Below, one piece after another: positions 49,052-58,070 of a stretch of 64,000 bases of DNA; the stretch's first letter is position 1; every line of letters starts with the position of its first letter. The stretch spans positions 62,001 to 126,000 of the forward strand of contig NZ_JACIJG010000001.1 of the NCBI RefSeq assembly GCF_014199265.1, read 5' to 3'. The translations under genes and the position numbers were made by a program. The notes below the pieces were generated by a model. That model was not told the origin of the DNA. It did not search any database and saw only the letters and a program-made list of their open reading frames with translations. This DNA is from Brucella daejeonensis (GTDB lineage: Bacteria; Pseudomonadota; Alphaproteobacteria; Rhizobiales; Rhizobiaceae).

Positions 49052-49836
49052 AGAGCGCCCTCCTTCGCCTGCTTGGCGCGGTTGCGGTCAGCGTTGCGCG
49101 CGGCGAGCTTTTTCATCGAAGCCACGCGCCTGCGCCAGATTTCATTGCGCATCGCCATCATATGCAGCGTAAAGAACAGAAGCGTGAAGCCGATAGCCAT
49201 CACGAAGAGCGGACGCAGCATGGAAGCGTCGATGGTCGGCCCGCCCATGCGGAAGACCGAGGCCGGCTGATGCAGCGTGTTCCACCAGTCGACCGAGAAC
49301 TTGATGATCGGAATATTGACGAAACCGACCAGCGTCAGCACGGCCACCGGCTTGGCGCTTCTGGCCGGATCATCCATGGCGCGCGAAAGCGCGAGAATGC
49401 CGAGATACATCAGGAACAGCACGAAAACCGAGGTAAGCCGCGCATCCCACACCCACCATGTGCCCCACATCGGCTTGCCCCAGAGCGAGCCGGTGGCGAG
49501 CGCCAGCGCGGTAAAAACGGCGCCAAGCGGCGCGGCAGCGCGGATCGAGACATCGGCCAGCGGGTGCCGCCAGACCAGCGTGCCCAGCGCCGAAACCGCC
49601 ATGATCGAATAGCACATCATGGAAAGCCATGCGAAAGGCACATGGATATACATGATACGCACGGTCAGCCCCTGCTGGTAATCGTCCGGCGACCCAAAAA
49701 CCATGACAAGACCTGCAACCAGAAACAGGACGGAAAGCCCGGCCAGCCATGGCAGAATCCTGCCCGCAAGCGCAAGGAAGCGCGTGGGATTGGCCAGATC
49801 GAGCCAGCCTGCTGTTTTCGAGGTCACTCTATTCAT
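49048..49836 (-). CDS. ccmC: Heme exporter protein CcmC
   Basis: A 262-residue inner membrane protein with six helices. The periplasmic tryptophan-rich motif WGTWWVWDARLTS (near residue 127) binds heme, with conserved histidines in the flanking loops. It loads heme on CcmE. The start at 49836 (MNRVTSKT) is preferred; an ATG eight codons upstream, just after ccmB, is possible and neither has a strong ribosome site. Confidence 0.94.
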   Translation of the reverse strand: MNRVTSKTAGWLDLANPTRFLALAGRILPWLAGLSVLFLVAGLVMVFGSPDDYQQGLTVRIMYIHVPFAWLSMMCYSIMAVSALGTLVWRHPLADVSIRAAAPLGAVFTALALATGSLWGKPMWGTWWVWDARLTSVFVLFLMYLGILALSRAMDDPARSAKPVAVLTLVGFVNIPIIKFSVDWWNTLHQPASVFRMGGPTIDASMLRPLFVMAIGFTLLFFTLHMMAMRNEIWRRRVASMKKLAARNADRNRAKQAKEGAL

Positions 49837-49890
49837 GGGTCTATATGTATCATCCCTCATGTCCGGTGCAATCGACCGCGATCATATGCG

Positions 49891-50556
49891 TCAATCTGCC
49901 GAGCTTTTCAGTGCAGCGCTGGCGGCCAACGGTCCCAATACGGCAAAAAACAGGGTCAATGCCGCCAAAATAAGAAATGGGGCCAGAAAGGGCGCATTGT
50001 CTGCCGTCGCCCCGTGCGAAGCCGATACGCCGAAAATGAGCACCGGAATGGTGAGCGGCAGCACGATCACCGACACGAGCAATCCGCCGCGCGGCAGGGC
50101 AACGGCCAGAGCCGCCCCGACCGCGCCGATAAAGGCAATGGCCGGCGTACCGACCAGCAGCGTCAGCGATGTCGCGCCAATGGCCTGCGCATCCATATTC
50201 ATGAACAGGCCGAGCATCGGCGATGCGACCACCAGCGGCAGCACGCTTGCCACCCAATGGGCGACGCATTTGATGAAAACCGTGAAGGCCAGCATGTGCC
50301 TGTCCGCACCGATCAGCAAGAGATCGAGCGAACCATCCTCCCGGTCGGCCTGAAACAGCCGGTCAAGACCGAGCAGCGTCGCGAGCAATGCGCCGATCCA
50401 CAACATGGCCGGGCCGATCCGCGCCAGAAGTTTCAGATCGGGGCCGACGCCAAAGGGCATTACGGAAATGACAGCGAGAAAGAACAATATGCCGATCAGC
50501 GCGCCGCCGCCGGCGCGGAAACTGAGGCGCAAATCGCGTAAGAACAGCGCCAGCAT
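49891..50556 (-). CDS. ccmB: Heme exporter protein CcmB
   Basis: A 221-residue integral membrane protein with about six helices. LFLRDLRLSFRAGGGALIGILFF at the start and LFQADREDGSLDLLL in the cytosolic loop are typical CcmB features. With CcmA it forms an ABC-type complex that frees heme-charged CcmE. Its ATG overlaps the ccmA stop by one base (TGATG). Confidence 0.94.
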   Translation of the reverse strand: MLALFLRDLRLSFRAGGGALIGILFFLAVISVMPFGVGPDLKLLARIGPAMLWIGALLATLLGLDRLFQADREDGSLDLLLIGADRHMLAFTVFIKCVAHWVASVLPLVVASPMLGLFMNMDAQAIGATSLTLLVGTPAIAFIGAVGAALAVALPRGGLLVSVIVLPLTIPVLIFGVSASHGATADNAPFLAPFLILAALTLFFAVLGPLAASAALKSSAD

Positions 50557-51173
50557 CAGGCAACCTCAAGCGCATGTGCCGACATATCCAGCGTCTTGAC
50601 GCCTTCAAGACCGAGAGGAATATGCGTCGCCGCCACGATCAGCCCACCCTCGCGCATATGGCCCCGCATGAGTTCTGCGAAACGGGCTTCGGAAGCCTTG
50701 TCGAGACCGGCGGTCGGCTCGTCCACGATCCAGAGCGGGCGATGGCTGACCAACAGCTTTGCAATGGAAACACGGCGCTTCTGCCCGGTCGAAAGATAGC
50801 CGAAAGGCAGATGCTCCACGCCCGGCAGATCGACCGCTTCCAGCGCCTCGTCGATATCGAGCGCTGCCGCTCCGTTGAAATTCTGCCAGAACAGGAGATT
50901 CTCGCGCACGCTCAGGACCGGCTTCATCGCGTTTTGATGGCCGAGATAATGGCAGGCTGCGCGGACCGGCAGCGAAGCGTCCCCGTCATGCAGCGCGACC
51001 CGGCCCGCTTCCGGTTGCAAAAGGCCGCAGATGATTCGAAGCAGGGTGGATTTGCCGGAGCCGTTCGGCCCCGTCACCACCAGCGCTTCACCGCTGCCGA
51101 GGCCAAAGGACAGATCGGCGAAAATCGTATCGCCCCCCCGTTCACCCGCCAGATTTTCGGCCTCAAGCCGCAT
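50556..51173 (-). CDS. ccmA: Cytochrome c biogenesis ATPase CcmA
   Basis: A 205-residue ABC ATPase. Walker A GPNGSGKST is near residue 36, signature LSTGQKRR near 127 and Walker B LWIVDEPTAGLD near 147. YLGHQNAMKPVLSVRENL is typical of CcmA. The ATG at 51173 follows GGGGGAGA; an open frame extends 24 codons further without a better site. It heads the operon ccmABCDG; ccmE, ccmF and ccmH are not in the window. Confidence 0.95.
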   Translation of the reverse strand: MRLEAENLAGERGGDTIFADLSFGLGSGEALVVTGPNGSGKSTLLRIICGLLQPEAGRVALHDGDASLPVRAACHYLGHQNAMKPVLSVRENLLFWQNFNGAAALDIDEALEAVDLPGVEHLPFGYLSTGQKRRVSIAKLLVSHRPLWIVDEPTAGLDKASEARFAELMRGHMREGGLIVAATHIPLGLEGVKTLDMSAHALEVA

Positions 51174-51453
51174 ATTTTCTCCCCCGGCCCGCTCCGGAAC
51201 CTTCAGTAACGGGCCATGCGAAAGCATCGCAACATTTCGCCGCAATCAGTCCGATTCACAATATTCTGTCTGGAATCGTTTTAGAAAACTCTCTATATGA
51301 GAGCTACCATGCCAGCGGTCGGCGTGGAAACCATTTTTGGCCGATCTCAACCTGTTACCCGTGAATGTAACCTTCAGGGATGCAGGCATCGGGACGGACA
51401 GCGGAAATGACTGCACCCGCACCTTTGAGCCACGTCCTTGAAACGTGAGCTCA
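51174..51453. other. Divergent region between ccmA and acnA
   Basis: 280 bases without a gene before the structured repeat begins. Promoters for ccmA and probably acnA lie here; no operator could be recognised. Confidence 0.45.
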
Positions 51454-51597
51454 GTGTCTGAATCAAAAAGCGGCAGGCCGCGGCGAAAATGATGATTGAT
51501 CTGAGTACCGGAGCGGAGTGTACTTCTGAGTACATGAGCACCGGAGCGCAGGAAATTACCATTTGCAGACCGGCATAGCGGCTTTTGGAACAGACAC
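51454..51597 (+). repeat. 144-bp structured repeat, copy 2 (upstream of acnA)
   Basis: Terminal inverted repeats: GTGTCTG (51454-51460) and CAGACAC (51591-51597), extending inward as CAAAAAGC against GCTTTTGG. The core is ACCGGAGCGGAGTGTACTT, a GTACA hairpin, GAGCACCGGA and ACCATTTGCAG. It ends 49 bases before the acnA start, so it is probably inside the acnA 5' leader or just upstream of its promoter. The orientation is the same as copies 1 and 3. Confidence 0.85.
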
Positions 51598-51646
51598 TTA
51601 GGCGTTCGTCTCGCGGTTTTCGGCCGACAGCATAAGGACGGATGCA

Positions 51647-54334
51647 GTGTCGCACATCGACAGCTTTAAATGCCGCAAAACCCTCACCGTAGGGGGCAAG
51701 GATTATGTCTATTACAGCCTGACCGAAGCCGAAAAGAACGGCCTCGAAGGCGTTTCCAAGCTTCCATTCTCCATGAAGGTTCTTCTGGAAAACCTGCTCC
51801 GCTTCGAGGACGACCGCTCCGTCAAGAAGTCGGACATCGAAGCCGTTGCCAAATGGCTCAACGACCGCGGCAGCGCGGGCGCTGAAATCGCCTATCGCCC
51901 GGCCCGCGTGCTGATGCAGGACTTCACCGGCGTTCCCGCCGTTGTCGATCTGGCAGCCATGCGCGACGGCCTCAAGGCACTCGGCGGCGACCCGGAAAAG
52001 ATCAATCCGCTGGTTCCCGTCGATCTCGTGATCGACCACTCGGTCATCGTTGACGAATTCGGCAATCCGAGCGCCTTCAAGGCCAATGTGGACCTCGAAT
52101 ACCAGCGCAACGGCGAACGCTACCGCTTCCTGAAGTGGGGCCAGCAGGCATTCAAGAACTTCCGCGTCGTTCCGCCCGGCACCGGTATCTGCCATCAGGT
52201 GAACCTCGAATATCTGGCGCAGGCCGTCTGGACCAAGGAAGAAGACGGCGCAACCGTCGCTTACCCCGACACCTGCGTCGGCACCGACAGCCACACCACC
52301 ATGGTCAACGGCCTTGGCGTTCTGGGCTGGGGCGTTGGCGGCATTGAAGCTGAAGCGGCCATGCTCGGCCAGCCGGTTTCCATGCTTCTGCCGGAAGTCA
52401 TCGGATTCCGCCTGACCGGCAAGATCAAGGAAGGCGTGACCGCGACCGACCTCGTTCTCACCGTCACGCAGATGCTGCGCAAGAAGGGCGTTGTCGGCAA
52501 GTTCGTCGAATTCTTCGGCGAAGGTCTCGAAAACATGACGCTCGCCGACCGCGCAACCATCGCCAATATGGGCCCGGAATATGGCGCGACCTGCGGCTTC
52601 TTCCCGGTCGACCGCGAAACCCTCAACTACATGAATACCACGGGCCGCGACGAACATCGCCTCGAACTGGTCGAAGCTTACTGCCGCGCGCAGGGCATGT
52701 GGCGTGACAAGGGCGCCGCCGATCCGGTCTTCACCGATGTGCTCGAGCTTGACATGGGCGACGTCGTTCCGTCGATGGCCGGTCCGAAGCGCCCGGAAGG
52801 CCGCATCGCGCTGGAAGACATCGCATCCGGTTTCGCGACCTCGCTCGAAAACGAGTACAAGAAGACCACCGGCCAGACCGCACGCTACGCCGTCGAAGGC
52901 GAAGATTACGATCTGGGCCATGGCGATGTGGCGATTGCCGCCATCACGTCCTGCACCAACACCTCGAACCCGAGCGTGCTGATTGCAGCTGGCCTTCTGG
53001 CTCGCAACGCCGTTGCCAAGGGCCTGAAGACCAAGCCATGGGTCAAGACCTCGCTTGCTCCCGGCTCTCAGGTTGTTGCCGCCTATCTTGAATCCGCTGG
53101 CCTCCAGAAGGATCTCGATGCGCTCGGCTTCAACCTCGTCGGCTTCGGCTGCACGACCTGCATCGGCAATTCCGGCCCGCTTCCGGCACCTATTTCCAAG
53201 ACGATCAACGAAAAGGGCCTGATCGCGGCTGCCGTTCTGTCCGGCAACCGTAACTTCGAAGGCCGCGTTTCGCCGGATGTGCAGGCAAACTATCTTGCCT
53301 CGCCGCCGCTGGTCGTTGCCCACGCGCTTGCTGGCACCGTCACCAAGGATCTCACCAAGGAACCGCTCGGCGAAGACCAGAACGGCAATCCGGTGTACCT
53401 CCGCGACATCTGGCCTTCCGCCCAGGAAATCCAGGACTTCATCGCCAAGAACGTGACGCGCAAGATTTTCTCGGAAAAATATGCCGACGTGTTCAAGGGC
53501 GACGCCAACTGGCAGGCCGTTCAGGTTCCCGCCGGTCAGACCTATGCATGGGACGACGATTCGACCTATGTGCAGAACCCGCCTTACTTCGTCGGCATGG
53601 GCAAGTCGGCCGGCACGATCGGCGACGTCAAGGGTGCCCGCATTCTGGGCCTCTTCGGCGACAAGATCACCACCGACCACATCTCGCCCGCCGGTTCCAT
53701 CAAGGCACAGTCGCCGGCTGGCAAGTACCTCATCGACCATGGCGTCGGCATTGCCGACTTCAACCAGTACGGTACGCGTCGCGGCAACCATGAAGTGATG
53801 ATGCGCGGCACTTTCGCAAACATCCGTATCCGCAACCACATGCTGGGCGAAAACGGACGCGAAGGCGGCTACACCATCCACTATCCGTCGAAGGAAGAAA
53901 TGTCGATCTACGACGCGGCCATGGAATACAAGGCCGAAAGCGTGCCGCTGGTCGTCTTCGCGGGCGTCGAATACGGCAACGGTTCGTCGCGCGACTGGGC
54001 TGCCAAGGGCACCAACCTGCTCGGCGTCAAGGCCGTGATCGCACAGTCCTTCGAGCGTATCCACCGCTCCAACCTCGTCGGCATGGGCATTGTGCCTTTC
54101 GTCTTCGAGGAAGGCACGAGCTGGCAGACGCTGGGTCTCAAGGGCGACGAAGTGGTCTCCATCGAAGGTCTGGCCGATGTGCGTCCGCGCCAGAAGGTCG
54201 AAGCTTCGGTCACTTTTGCCGATGGTTCGGTGAAGAAGGTGCCGCTCATCTGCCGTATCGATACGCTGGACGAGCTCGACTACATGAAGAACGGCGGCAT
54301 CCTGCAAACCGTTCTGCGCGATCTGGCCGCCTAA
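51647..54334 (+). CDS. acnA: Aconitate hydratase A
   Basis: An 895-residue TCA cycle enzyme that isomerises citrate to isocitrate. The 4Fe-4S cluster cysteines lie in [12 protein letters not shown] (near residue 440) and [13 protein letters not shown] (near 505). [19 protein letters not shown] is near 220 and the swivel domain carries [13 protein letters not shown] and GEEGTSWQ-like segments near 770-825. As in other family members it may act as an iron-responsive RNA-binding protein when the cluster is lost. GTG at 51647 is the start: AAGGA lies ahead of it, and the nearby ATG at 51642 is out of frame. Structured repeats lie on both sides and a strong terminator follows. Confidence 0.96.
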   Translation: MSHIDSFKCRKTLTVGGKDYVYYSLTEAEKNGLEGVSKLPFSMKVLLENLLRFEDDRSVKKSDIEAVAKWLNDRGSAGAEIAYRPARVLMQDFTGVPAVVDLAAMRDGLKALGGDPEKINPLVPVDLVIDHSVIVDEFGNPSAFKANVDLEYQRNGERYRFLKWGQQAFKNFRVVPPGTGICHQVNLEYLAQAVWTKEEDGATVAYPDTCVGTDSHTTMVNGLGVLGWGVGGIEAEAAMLGQPVSMLLPEVIGFRLTGKIKEGVTATDLVLTVTQMLRKKGVVGKFVEFFGEGLENMTLADRATIANMGPEYGATCGFFPVDRETLNYMNTTGRDEHRLELVEAYCRAQGMWRDKGAADPVFTDVLELDMGDVVPSMAGPKRPEGRIALEDIASGFATSLENEYKKTTGQTARYAVEGEDYDLGHGDVAIAAITSCTNTSNPSVLIAAGLLARNAVAKGLKTKPWVKTSLAPGSQVVAAYLESAGLQKDLDALGFNLVGFGCTTCIGNSGPLPAPISKTINEKGLIAAAVLSGNRNFEGRVSPDVQANYLASPPLVVAHALAGTVTKDLTKEPLGEDQNGNPVYLRDIWPSAQEIQDFIAKNVTRKIFSEKYADVFKGDANWQAVQVPAGQTYAWDDDSTYVQNPPYFVGMGKSAGTIGDVKGARILGLFGDKITTDHISPAGSIKAQSPAGKYLIDHGVGIADFNQYGTRRGNHEVMMRGTFANIRIRNHMLGENGREGGYTIHYPSKEEMSIYDAAMEYKAESVPLVVFAGVEYGNGSSRDWAAKGTNLLGVKAVIAQSFERIHRSNLVGMGIVPFVFEEGTSWQTLGLKGDEVVSIEGLADVRPRQKVEASVTFADGSVKKVPLICRIDTLDELDYMKNGGILQTVLRDLAA

Positions 54335-54354
54335 TCGGTCGTAAGGTCAAAATG

Positions 54355-54385
54355 AAAGCCGCCGGAGCAATCCGGCGGCTTTTTT
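54355..54385 (+). terminator. Intrinsic terminator of acnA
   Basis: AAAGCCGCCGGA pairs with TCCGGCGGCTTT around GCAA and is followed by a T-run, 21 bases after the acnA stop. Confidence 0.95.
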
Positions 54386-54409
54386 GTTCTGCATCGGACA
54401 CGAGGATGG

Positions 54410-54552
54410 GAGCCTGAATAAAAAAGCGTCATGTGTGTGCGAAAATGGTGATTTTCGAGTACCGGAGCGGAGTGTACTTTTGGGTACATGAGCACCGGAA
54501 CGCAGACAAATTGCCATTTGCAGCCACACAGGACGACTTTTGGAACAGGCTC
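54410..54552 (+). repeat. 143-bp structured repeat, copy 3 (downstream of acnA)
   Basis: Outer arms GAGCCTG (54410-54416) and CAGGCTC (54546-54552) pair, continuing with AAAAAAGC/ACTTTTGG and TGTGTG/CACACA. Inside are three small hairpins: CGAAAAT/ATTTTCG, TGTAC/GTACA and CAAAT/ATTTG. The core matches copies 1 and 2, and the outer arms differ from copy 2 by paired changes that preserve complementarity. Confidence 0.85.
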
Positions 54553-54633
54553 TCACTGCAACGTGAATTCCCATTGATTATAGAACTCCATACATAATAG
54601 ATGTCAGCGACAATTATTGCGGGATGAAACGAA

Positions 54634-55452
54634 GTGATTTTGCAGGCCCCATTTTGCGGGACAGGTCCGTGGCTTACAGGCGAGCATTTGCCCGGCTGGC
54701 GGAATGTCTGCGCTGTTCTGGGGCTGGCCTTCACCGGCTGTGTCTCCATGCAGGGACTGGCGAGGGCGCAGGACACCGGCCAGAAGACCACCGTGCTGGA
54801 ACTTTATACCAGCCAGGGCTGCAAGTCCTGCCCCAAGGCCGACAGGAATCTGGCCGGCCTTGCCGACGATCCCAACGTGCTCGCCCTGTCTTTCCACGTC
54901 AATTACTGGGATTATCTGGGGTGGCGCGATACGCTGGCCACCCAGGACAATACCGACCGGCAGAACGCCTATCGCAATTCGTTCAAGGCCAAGATGATCT
55001 ATACGCCGCAGGCAGTGATCAACGGCATGGCGGAAGTGAACGGGCGCGACGATGCCGCGATCCGCTCGCAGATCGCGGCCAACAAGCTCAACGTGCCGGT
55101 TTCCATCACGCAACTGGACGACGGACGTCTGTCGGTCGAGATCGGCGCGGGCGAGAAGCCCAAGGCGCCGGTGCATGTCGTCCTGTTCTATTTCCGCGAT
55201 TCCGTGACCATACCGATCACCGATGGTGAGAATGCCGGTAAAGCCGTCACCTATCGCAACACGGTGAACGACATCGATACGATTGGCATGTGGGACGGCA
55301 GGCCGCTCAGGATCGAGCTTCCGGCCTCCGAACTGAAACGCAAGGATGTTTCGGGTTGCGCGGTGGTGCTTCAGGAAACGCGTGACGACAATTCGCTCGG
55401 CCCCATGCATGGCGCGGGCATGTTCAAACAGAAAAAACCGATTGGACTCTGA
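54634..55452 (+). CDS. DUF1223 thioredoxin-like secreted protein
   Basis: A 272-residue protein with an N-terminal hydrophobic export segment (about residues 24-46, ending ARAQ) and a thioredoxin-like fold: VLELYTSQGCKSCPKAD holds a CxxC at Cys63/Cys66, and IYTPQAVINGMAEVNG contains the cis-proline region. This is DUF1223, widespread in Rhizobiales, of unknown function but probably a periplasmic redox protein. The GTG at 54634 has a GGGATGAAACGAA leader; internal ATGs would cut the export signal. It begins about 80 bases after repeat copy 3. Confidence 0.83.
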   Translation: MILQAPFCGTGPWLTGEHLPGWRNVCAVLGLAFTGCVSMQGLARAQDTGQKTTVLELYTSQGCKSCPKADRNLAGLADDPNVLALSFHVNYWDYLGWRDTLATQDNTDRQNAYRNSFKAKMIYTPQAVINGMAEVNGRDDAAIRSQIAANKLNVPVSITQLDDGRLSVEIGAGEKPKAPVHVVLFYFRDSVTIPITDGENAGKAVTYRNTVNDIDTIGMWDGRPLRIELPASELKRKDVSGCAVVLQETRDDNSLGPMHGAGMFKQKKPIGL

Positions 55453-55964
55453 CTTTTCGGGACGCGCTCCAGCACGGCTTGGGCAGAAGTCTGGATGGGG
55501 GGCGCTGCTCAATCACCAGCGCTGCCGGCGGAGGTTGGTTCGGTTCGGGCAGTCCTTTGGGCGGGGGGCTTGGGGTCGGACATACCCGAACCGAACCGTC
55601 TCAGGCAACATGTAGATGCTGAAGCCATAATCAGGCTGGAATGCGAAGCTGACAAGGCGAAAATGTGGCAGGCAATCACCATTGAGAACATACATTCTCT
55701 TTTCGTGAATTGCTAATATCCAACTTATTGGGAGGCAGTTATCCAGGTTTTCGCGCAGAAGTGAAAGGCGCTCACCCGGCTGCTCTTGAATTTGTTTCAC
55801 AAAAGCATCACCCTGTTGTCATGTGCCGGTTCAGTTCGCCGCTTCGCCATGCCGATACATGGTCGACAACGGTGCTGACGACAGGGACGAACGCCCGGAA
55901 CCGGTCTTCGCAACTTTTCCGAATGCGCCGGCGCGCATTCCGATCCGAAGCCGAAAGGAAGGAC
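55453..55964. other. 512-base region with a long inverted repeat
   Basis: No convincing gene. The first half is G-rich, unlike neighbouring DNA, and holds a perfect 13-bp inverted repeat at 55537-55597. The second half should carry the promoter of the DUF2794 gene. Open frames present here have no family resemblance or ribosome sites. Confidence 0.55.
55537..55597. repeat. 13-bp perfect inverted repeat with 35-base loop
   Basis: GGTTCGGTTCGGG (55537-55549) pairs with CCCGAACCGAACC (55585-55597). The loop is G-rich. As RNA it would form a stable hairpin on either strand; it has no T-run for termination. Confidence 0.8.
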
Positions 55965-56357
55965 ATGGATACTTCAAGCGCAGCGAATGAAGATTTGCCA
56001 TCCCCTTCTCCCTCGTCCGCTTCGCCAAAGGTCATCCCCCTCGACCGCGCGAAACCGGCTCCCGTCAGCTTCAACCGGCATGAACTCGGCAAGATCCTCA
56101 ATATTTATGGCCGCATGGTCGCCTCCGGCGCGTGGCGCGACTATGCCATCGATCATCTTGGCGACCGCGCCGTATTCTCCGTTTTCCGTCGCGCAAGCGA
56201 GGTGCCGCTGTTCCGCATCGAGAAGAACCCGAAACTCGCGCAGAAACAGGGCGCCTATTCGGTGATTGCCGCAAGCGGCCTGATCATGAAGCGCGGCCAT
56301 GAACTGGAGCGCGTGCTGCGCGTGTTCGACAAGAGCCTGAAACTGGTCGAAAGCTGA
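55965..56357 (+). CDS. DUF2794 family protein
   Basis: A 130-residue cytosolic protein. A Ser/Pro-rich head of about 30 residues is followed by the conserved body VSFNRHELGKILNIYGRMVASGAWRDYAID, split here only by function-neutral residues, with FSVFRRASEVPLFRIEKNP and a C-terminal HELERVLRVFDKSLKLVES. This pattern fits DUF2794, an alphaproteobacterial family of unknown function. The ATG at 55965 follows AAAGGAAGG; an 85-codon upstream extension of the frame lacks conservation signs. Confidence 0.82.
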   Translation: MDTSSAANEDLPSPSPSSASPKVIPLDRAKPAPVSFNRHELGKILNIYGRMVASGAWRDYAIDHLGDRAVFSVFRRASEVPLFRIEKNPKLAQKQGAYSVIAASGLIMKRGHELERVLRVFDKSLKLVES

Positions 56358-56386
56358 CCCTTCGAGACGCCGTTTTCAACGGCTCC

Positions 56387-56938
56387 TCAGGATGAGGGGA
56401 GCGTAAGCGGCGGCGTACCCGGCTCCATGGAGCGTCCGCCGTTGAGCGGGAGCTGCATCAGCACCGTATCGAGCCAGCGTCCGTGCTTGAAACCCGACCC
56501 CTCGATGCGTCCGCAATGCGCGAAGCCAAGGCTTTCGTGCAGCCTGACCGAACCGATATTCTGTTCGCCGTCACCGATCACCGCCAGCAATTGACGGAAG
56601 CCCAGCGCCGTCACCCGCTCGATAAGCTCGCGCAGCAAAAGCTTGCCGATGCCCTTTCCCTTGGCCTCGGGCGCGATATAGATCGAATCCTCCGCCAGCC
56701 AGCGGTAAGCGGGCCTGGCCCGGAAATAGCTCGCATAGGCATAGCCCAGAACCCTGCCCTCCTCCTCGGCGACGAGGATCGGAAATCCCTGTTCGACAAA
56801 ATCGCGAAAGCGCTGCCGCATGGCGTCCAGCGTCGGCGGTTCGATCTCGTAGGAACCCGCGCCGGTCAGAACGGCGTCGGTATAGATGGCGGTTATGGTG
56901 TCGATATCGGCAGGGGAAAAATCACGAATGACGGGCAT
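56387..56938 (-). CDS. GNAT acetyltransferase, phosphinothricin N-acetyltransferase-like
   Basis: A 183-residue GNAT protein with the PAT/MddA pattern: IRDFSPADIDTITAIY at the N-terminus, SYEIEPPTLDAMRQRF, YRWLAEDSIYIAPEAKGKGIGKLLL (acetyl-CoA loop near residue 95) and NIGSVRLHESLGF. Family members acetylate phosphinothricin, methionine sulfoximine or methionine sulfone. The real substrate is unknown. The ATG at 56938 matches the family N-terminus; 13 more codons are open upstream. Confidence 0.87.
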   Translation of the reverse strand: MPVIRDFSPADIDTITAIYTDAVLTGAGSYEIEPPTLDAMRQRFRDFVEQGFPILVAEEEGRVLGYAYASYFRARPAYRWLAEDSIYIAPEAKGKGIGKLLLRELIERVTALGFRQLLAVIGDGEQNIGSVRLHESLGFAHCGRIEGSGFKHGRWLDTVLMQLPLNGGRSMEPGTPPLTLPSS

Positions 56939-57003
56939 GTGGGAACCGCGGAAGAATGTTGGACAGGTCCTCAACATGCATCAGGAATGGCCCGGACAAA
57001 AGC

Positions 57004-57031
57004 AAAAAGGGCAGCGTTTCCGCTGCCCTTT
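57004..57031 (-). terminator. Terminator of the BI-1 family gene
   Basis: AAAGGGCAGCG pairs with CGCTGCCCTTT around TTTC and has a T-run on the minus strand. It lies 22 bases past the BI-1 gene stop. Confidence 0.9.
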
Positions 57032-57052
57032 CGTCGAAGTCCAATCTGCCGA

Positions 57053-57835
57053 CTATTCGCGGTTGCCCATGAATTGCAGCAGGAACATGAACATGTTGAT
57101 GAAGTCGAGATAGAGACGCAGGGCGCCCATCACGATCTTGCGGCCCTGCGTGTCCGAAGCATCGCCTTCGTAGTACATTTCCTTGATCGACTGCGTGTCG
57201 TAGGCGGTAAGGCCCGCGAAGATCAGTACGCCGATCACGGAGATCGCGAATTGCAGCGCGGTCGAGCCGAGGAAGATGTTGACGACCGATGCCAGGATCA
57301 GGCCGAACAGGCCCATGATCAGGAACGAGCCCATGGCGGACAGGTCGCGCTTGGTCGTGTAGCCATAGAGCGACAGCGCGCCGAAGGAGGCCGCCGTCAC
57401 GAAGAAGGTGCGCACGACGCTCTGGCCGGTGAAGACGAGGAAGATCGACGACAGCGACAGGCCAACGAGAGCCGCATAGCCCCAGAAGACGGCGTTAGCG
57501 GTCGAGACCGCCATGCGCTCGATGCGGAAGCTGAGGAAGAACACTGCCGCCAGCGGCGCGAGCATCACCACCCAGCGAAGCGGGGACGTGTAGAGCGCGA
57601 CGCCAAGGCCGGTGAGCATCTTGCCATTGGGAAGCTGGGCCACCGCCGCGGACGGGTCCGTGGTCGTTGCAAGCGCTGCAACCGCGAGAGCGGCGAGGCC
57701 GGTCACGACCAGGCCGATAGCCATCATGTTGTAGACGCCCAGCATATAGCTGCGCAGGCCCTGATCGATGCCTGCATCGGCGCGAGCGCCGCCTACCGGC
57801 CTCTGCTGCGCCTGAATATTGCGAAAGTCAGCCAT
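57053..57835 (-). CDS. Bax inhibitor-1/YccA family membrane protein
   Basis: A 260-residue inner membrane protein with seven hydrophobic segments. FSYM-like VYNMMAIGLVVTGLAALAV opens the first helix, and the C-terminal half shows GLTAYDTQSIKEMYY and LRLYLDFINMFMFLLQFMG, strong marks of the BI-1 family (UPF0005). Bacterial members are calcium leak channels or interact with FtsH, as YccA does in E. coli; the role here is not known. The ATG follows AAAGGA. Gene stands alone with its own terminator. Confidence 0.9.
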   Translation of the reverse strand: MADFRNIQAQQRPVGGARADAGIDQGLRSYMLGVYNMMAIGLVVTGLAALAVAALATTTDPSAAVAQLPNGKMLTGLGVALYTSPLRWVVMLAPLAAVFFLSFRIERMAVSTANAVFWGYAALVGLSLSSIFLVFTGQSVVRTFFVTAASFGALSLYGYTTKRDLSAMGSFLIMGLFGLILASVVNIFLGSTALQFAISVIGVLIFAGLTAYDTQSIKEMYYEGDASDTQGRKIVMGALRLYLDFINMFMFLLQFMGNRE

Positions 57836-58070
57836 GACTCAAATCCTTTTGCCATGTCCCGTCCGGTGTCGGGGCGTTCCCGAAGTCGGACCGCCGCCAG
57901 GCGCCGCTGGCGGGACTCCAGCATGCCTGCCTGACATTATGGGGATTTCGGCCCTCTCGTACAAGTACCACCTTTAAAAAAACGTGATGCCCCGGACGAG
58001 AAAACGGACCGCCATTTTTCAAGCGATCCAATGGCTTACCCCTTTTATATGACGCACGATTACAAATCGT

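Noticed and set aside
51374-54307. A 977-codon minus-strand frame opposite acnA
   Set aside because: Antisense shadow of a highly expressed GC-rich gene; composition is not protein-like and it also spans a structured repeat.
55495-55716. A 73-codon frame in the gene-free segment before the DUF2794 gene
   Set aside because: No ribosome site, no family resemblance and it runs through the long inverted repeat.
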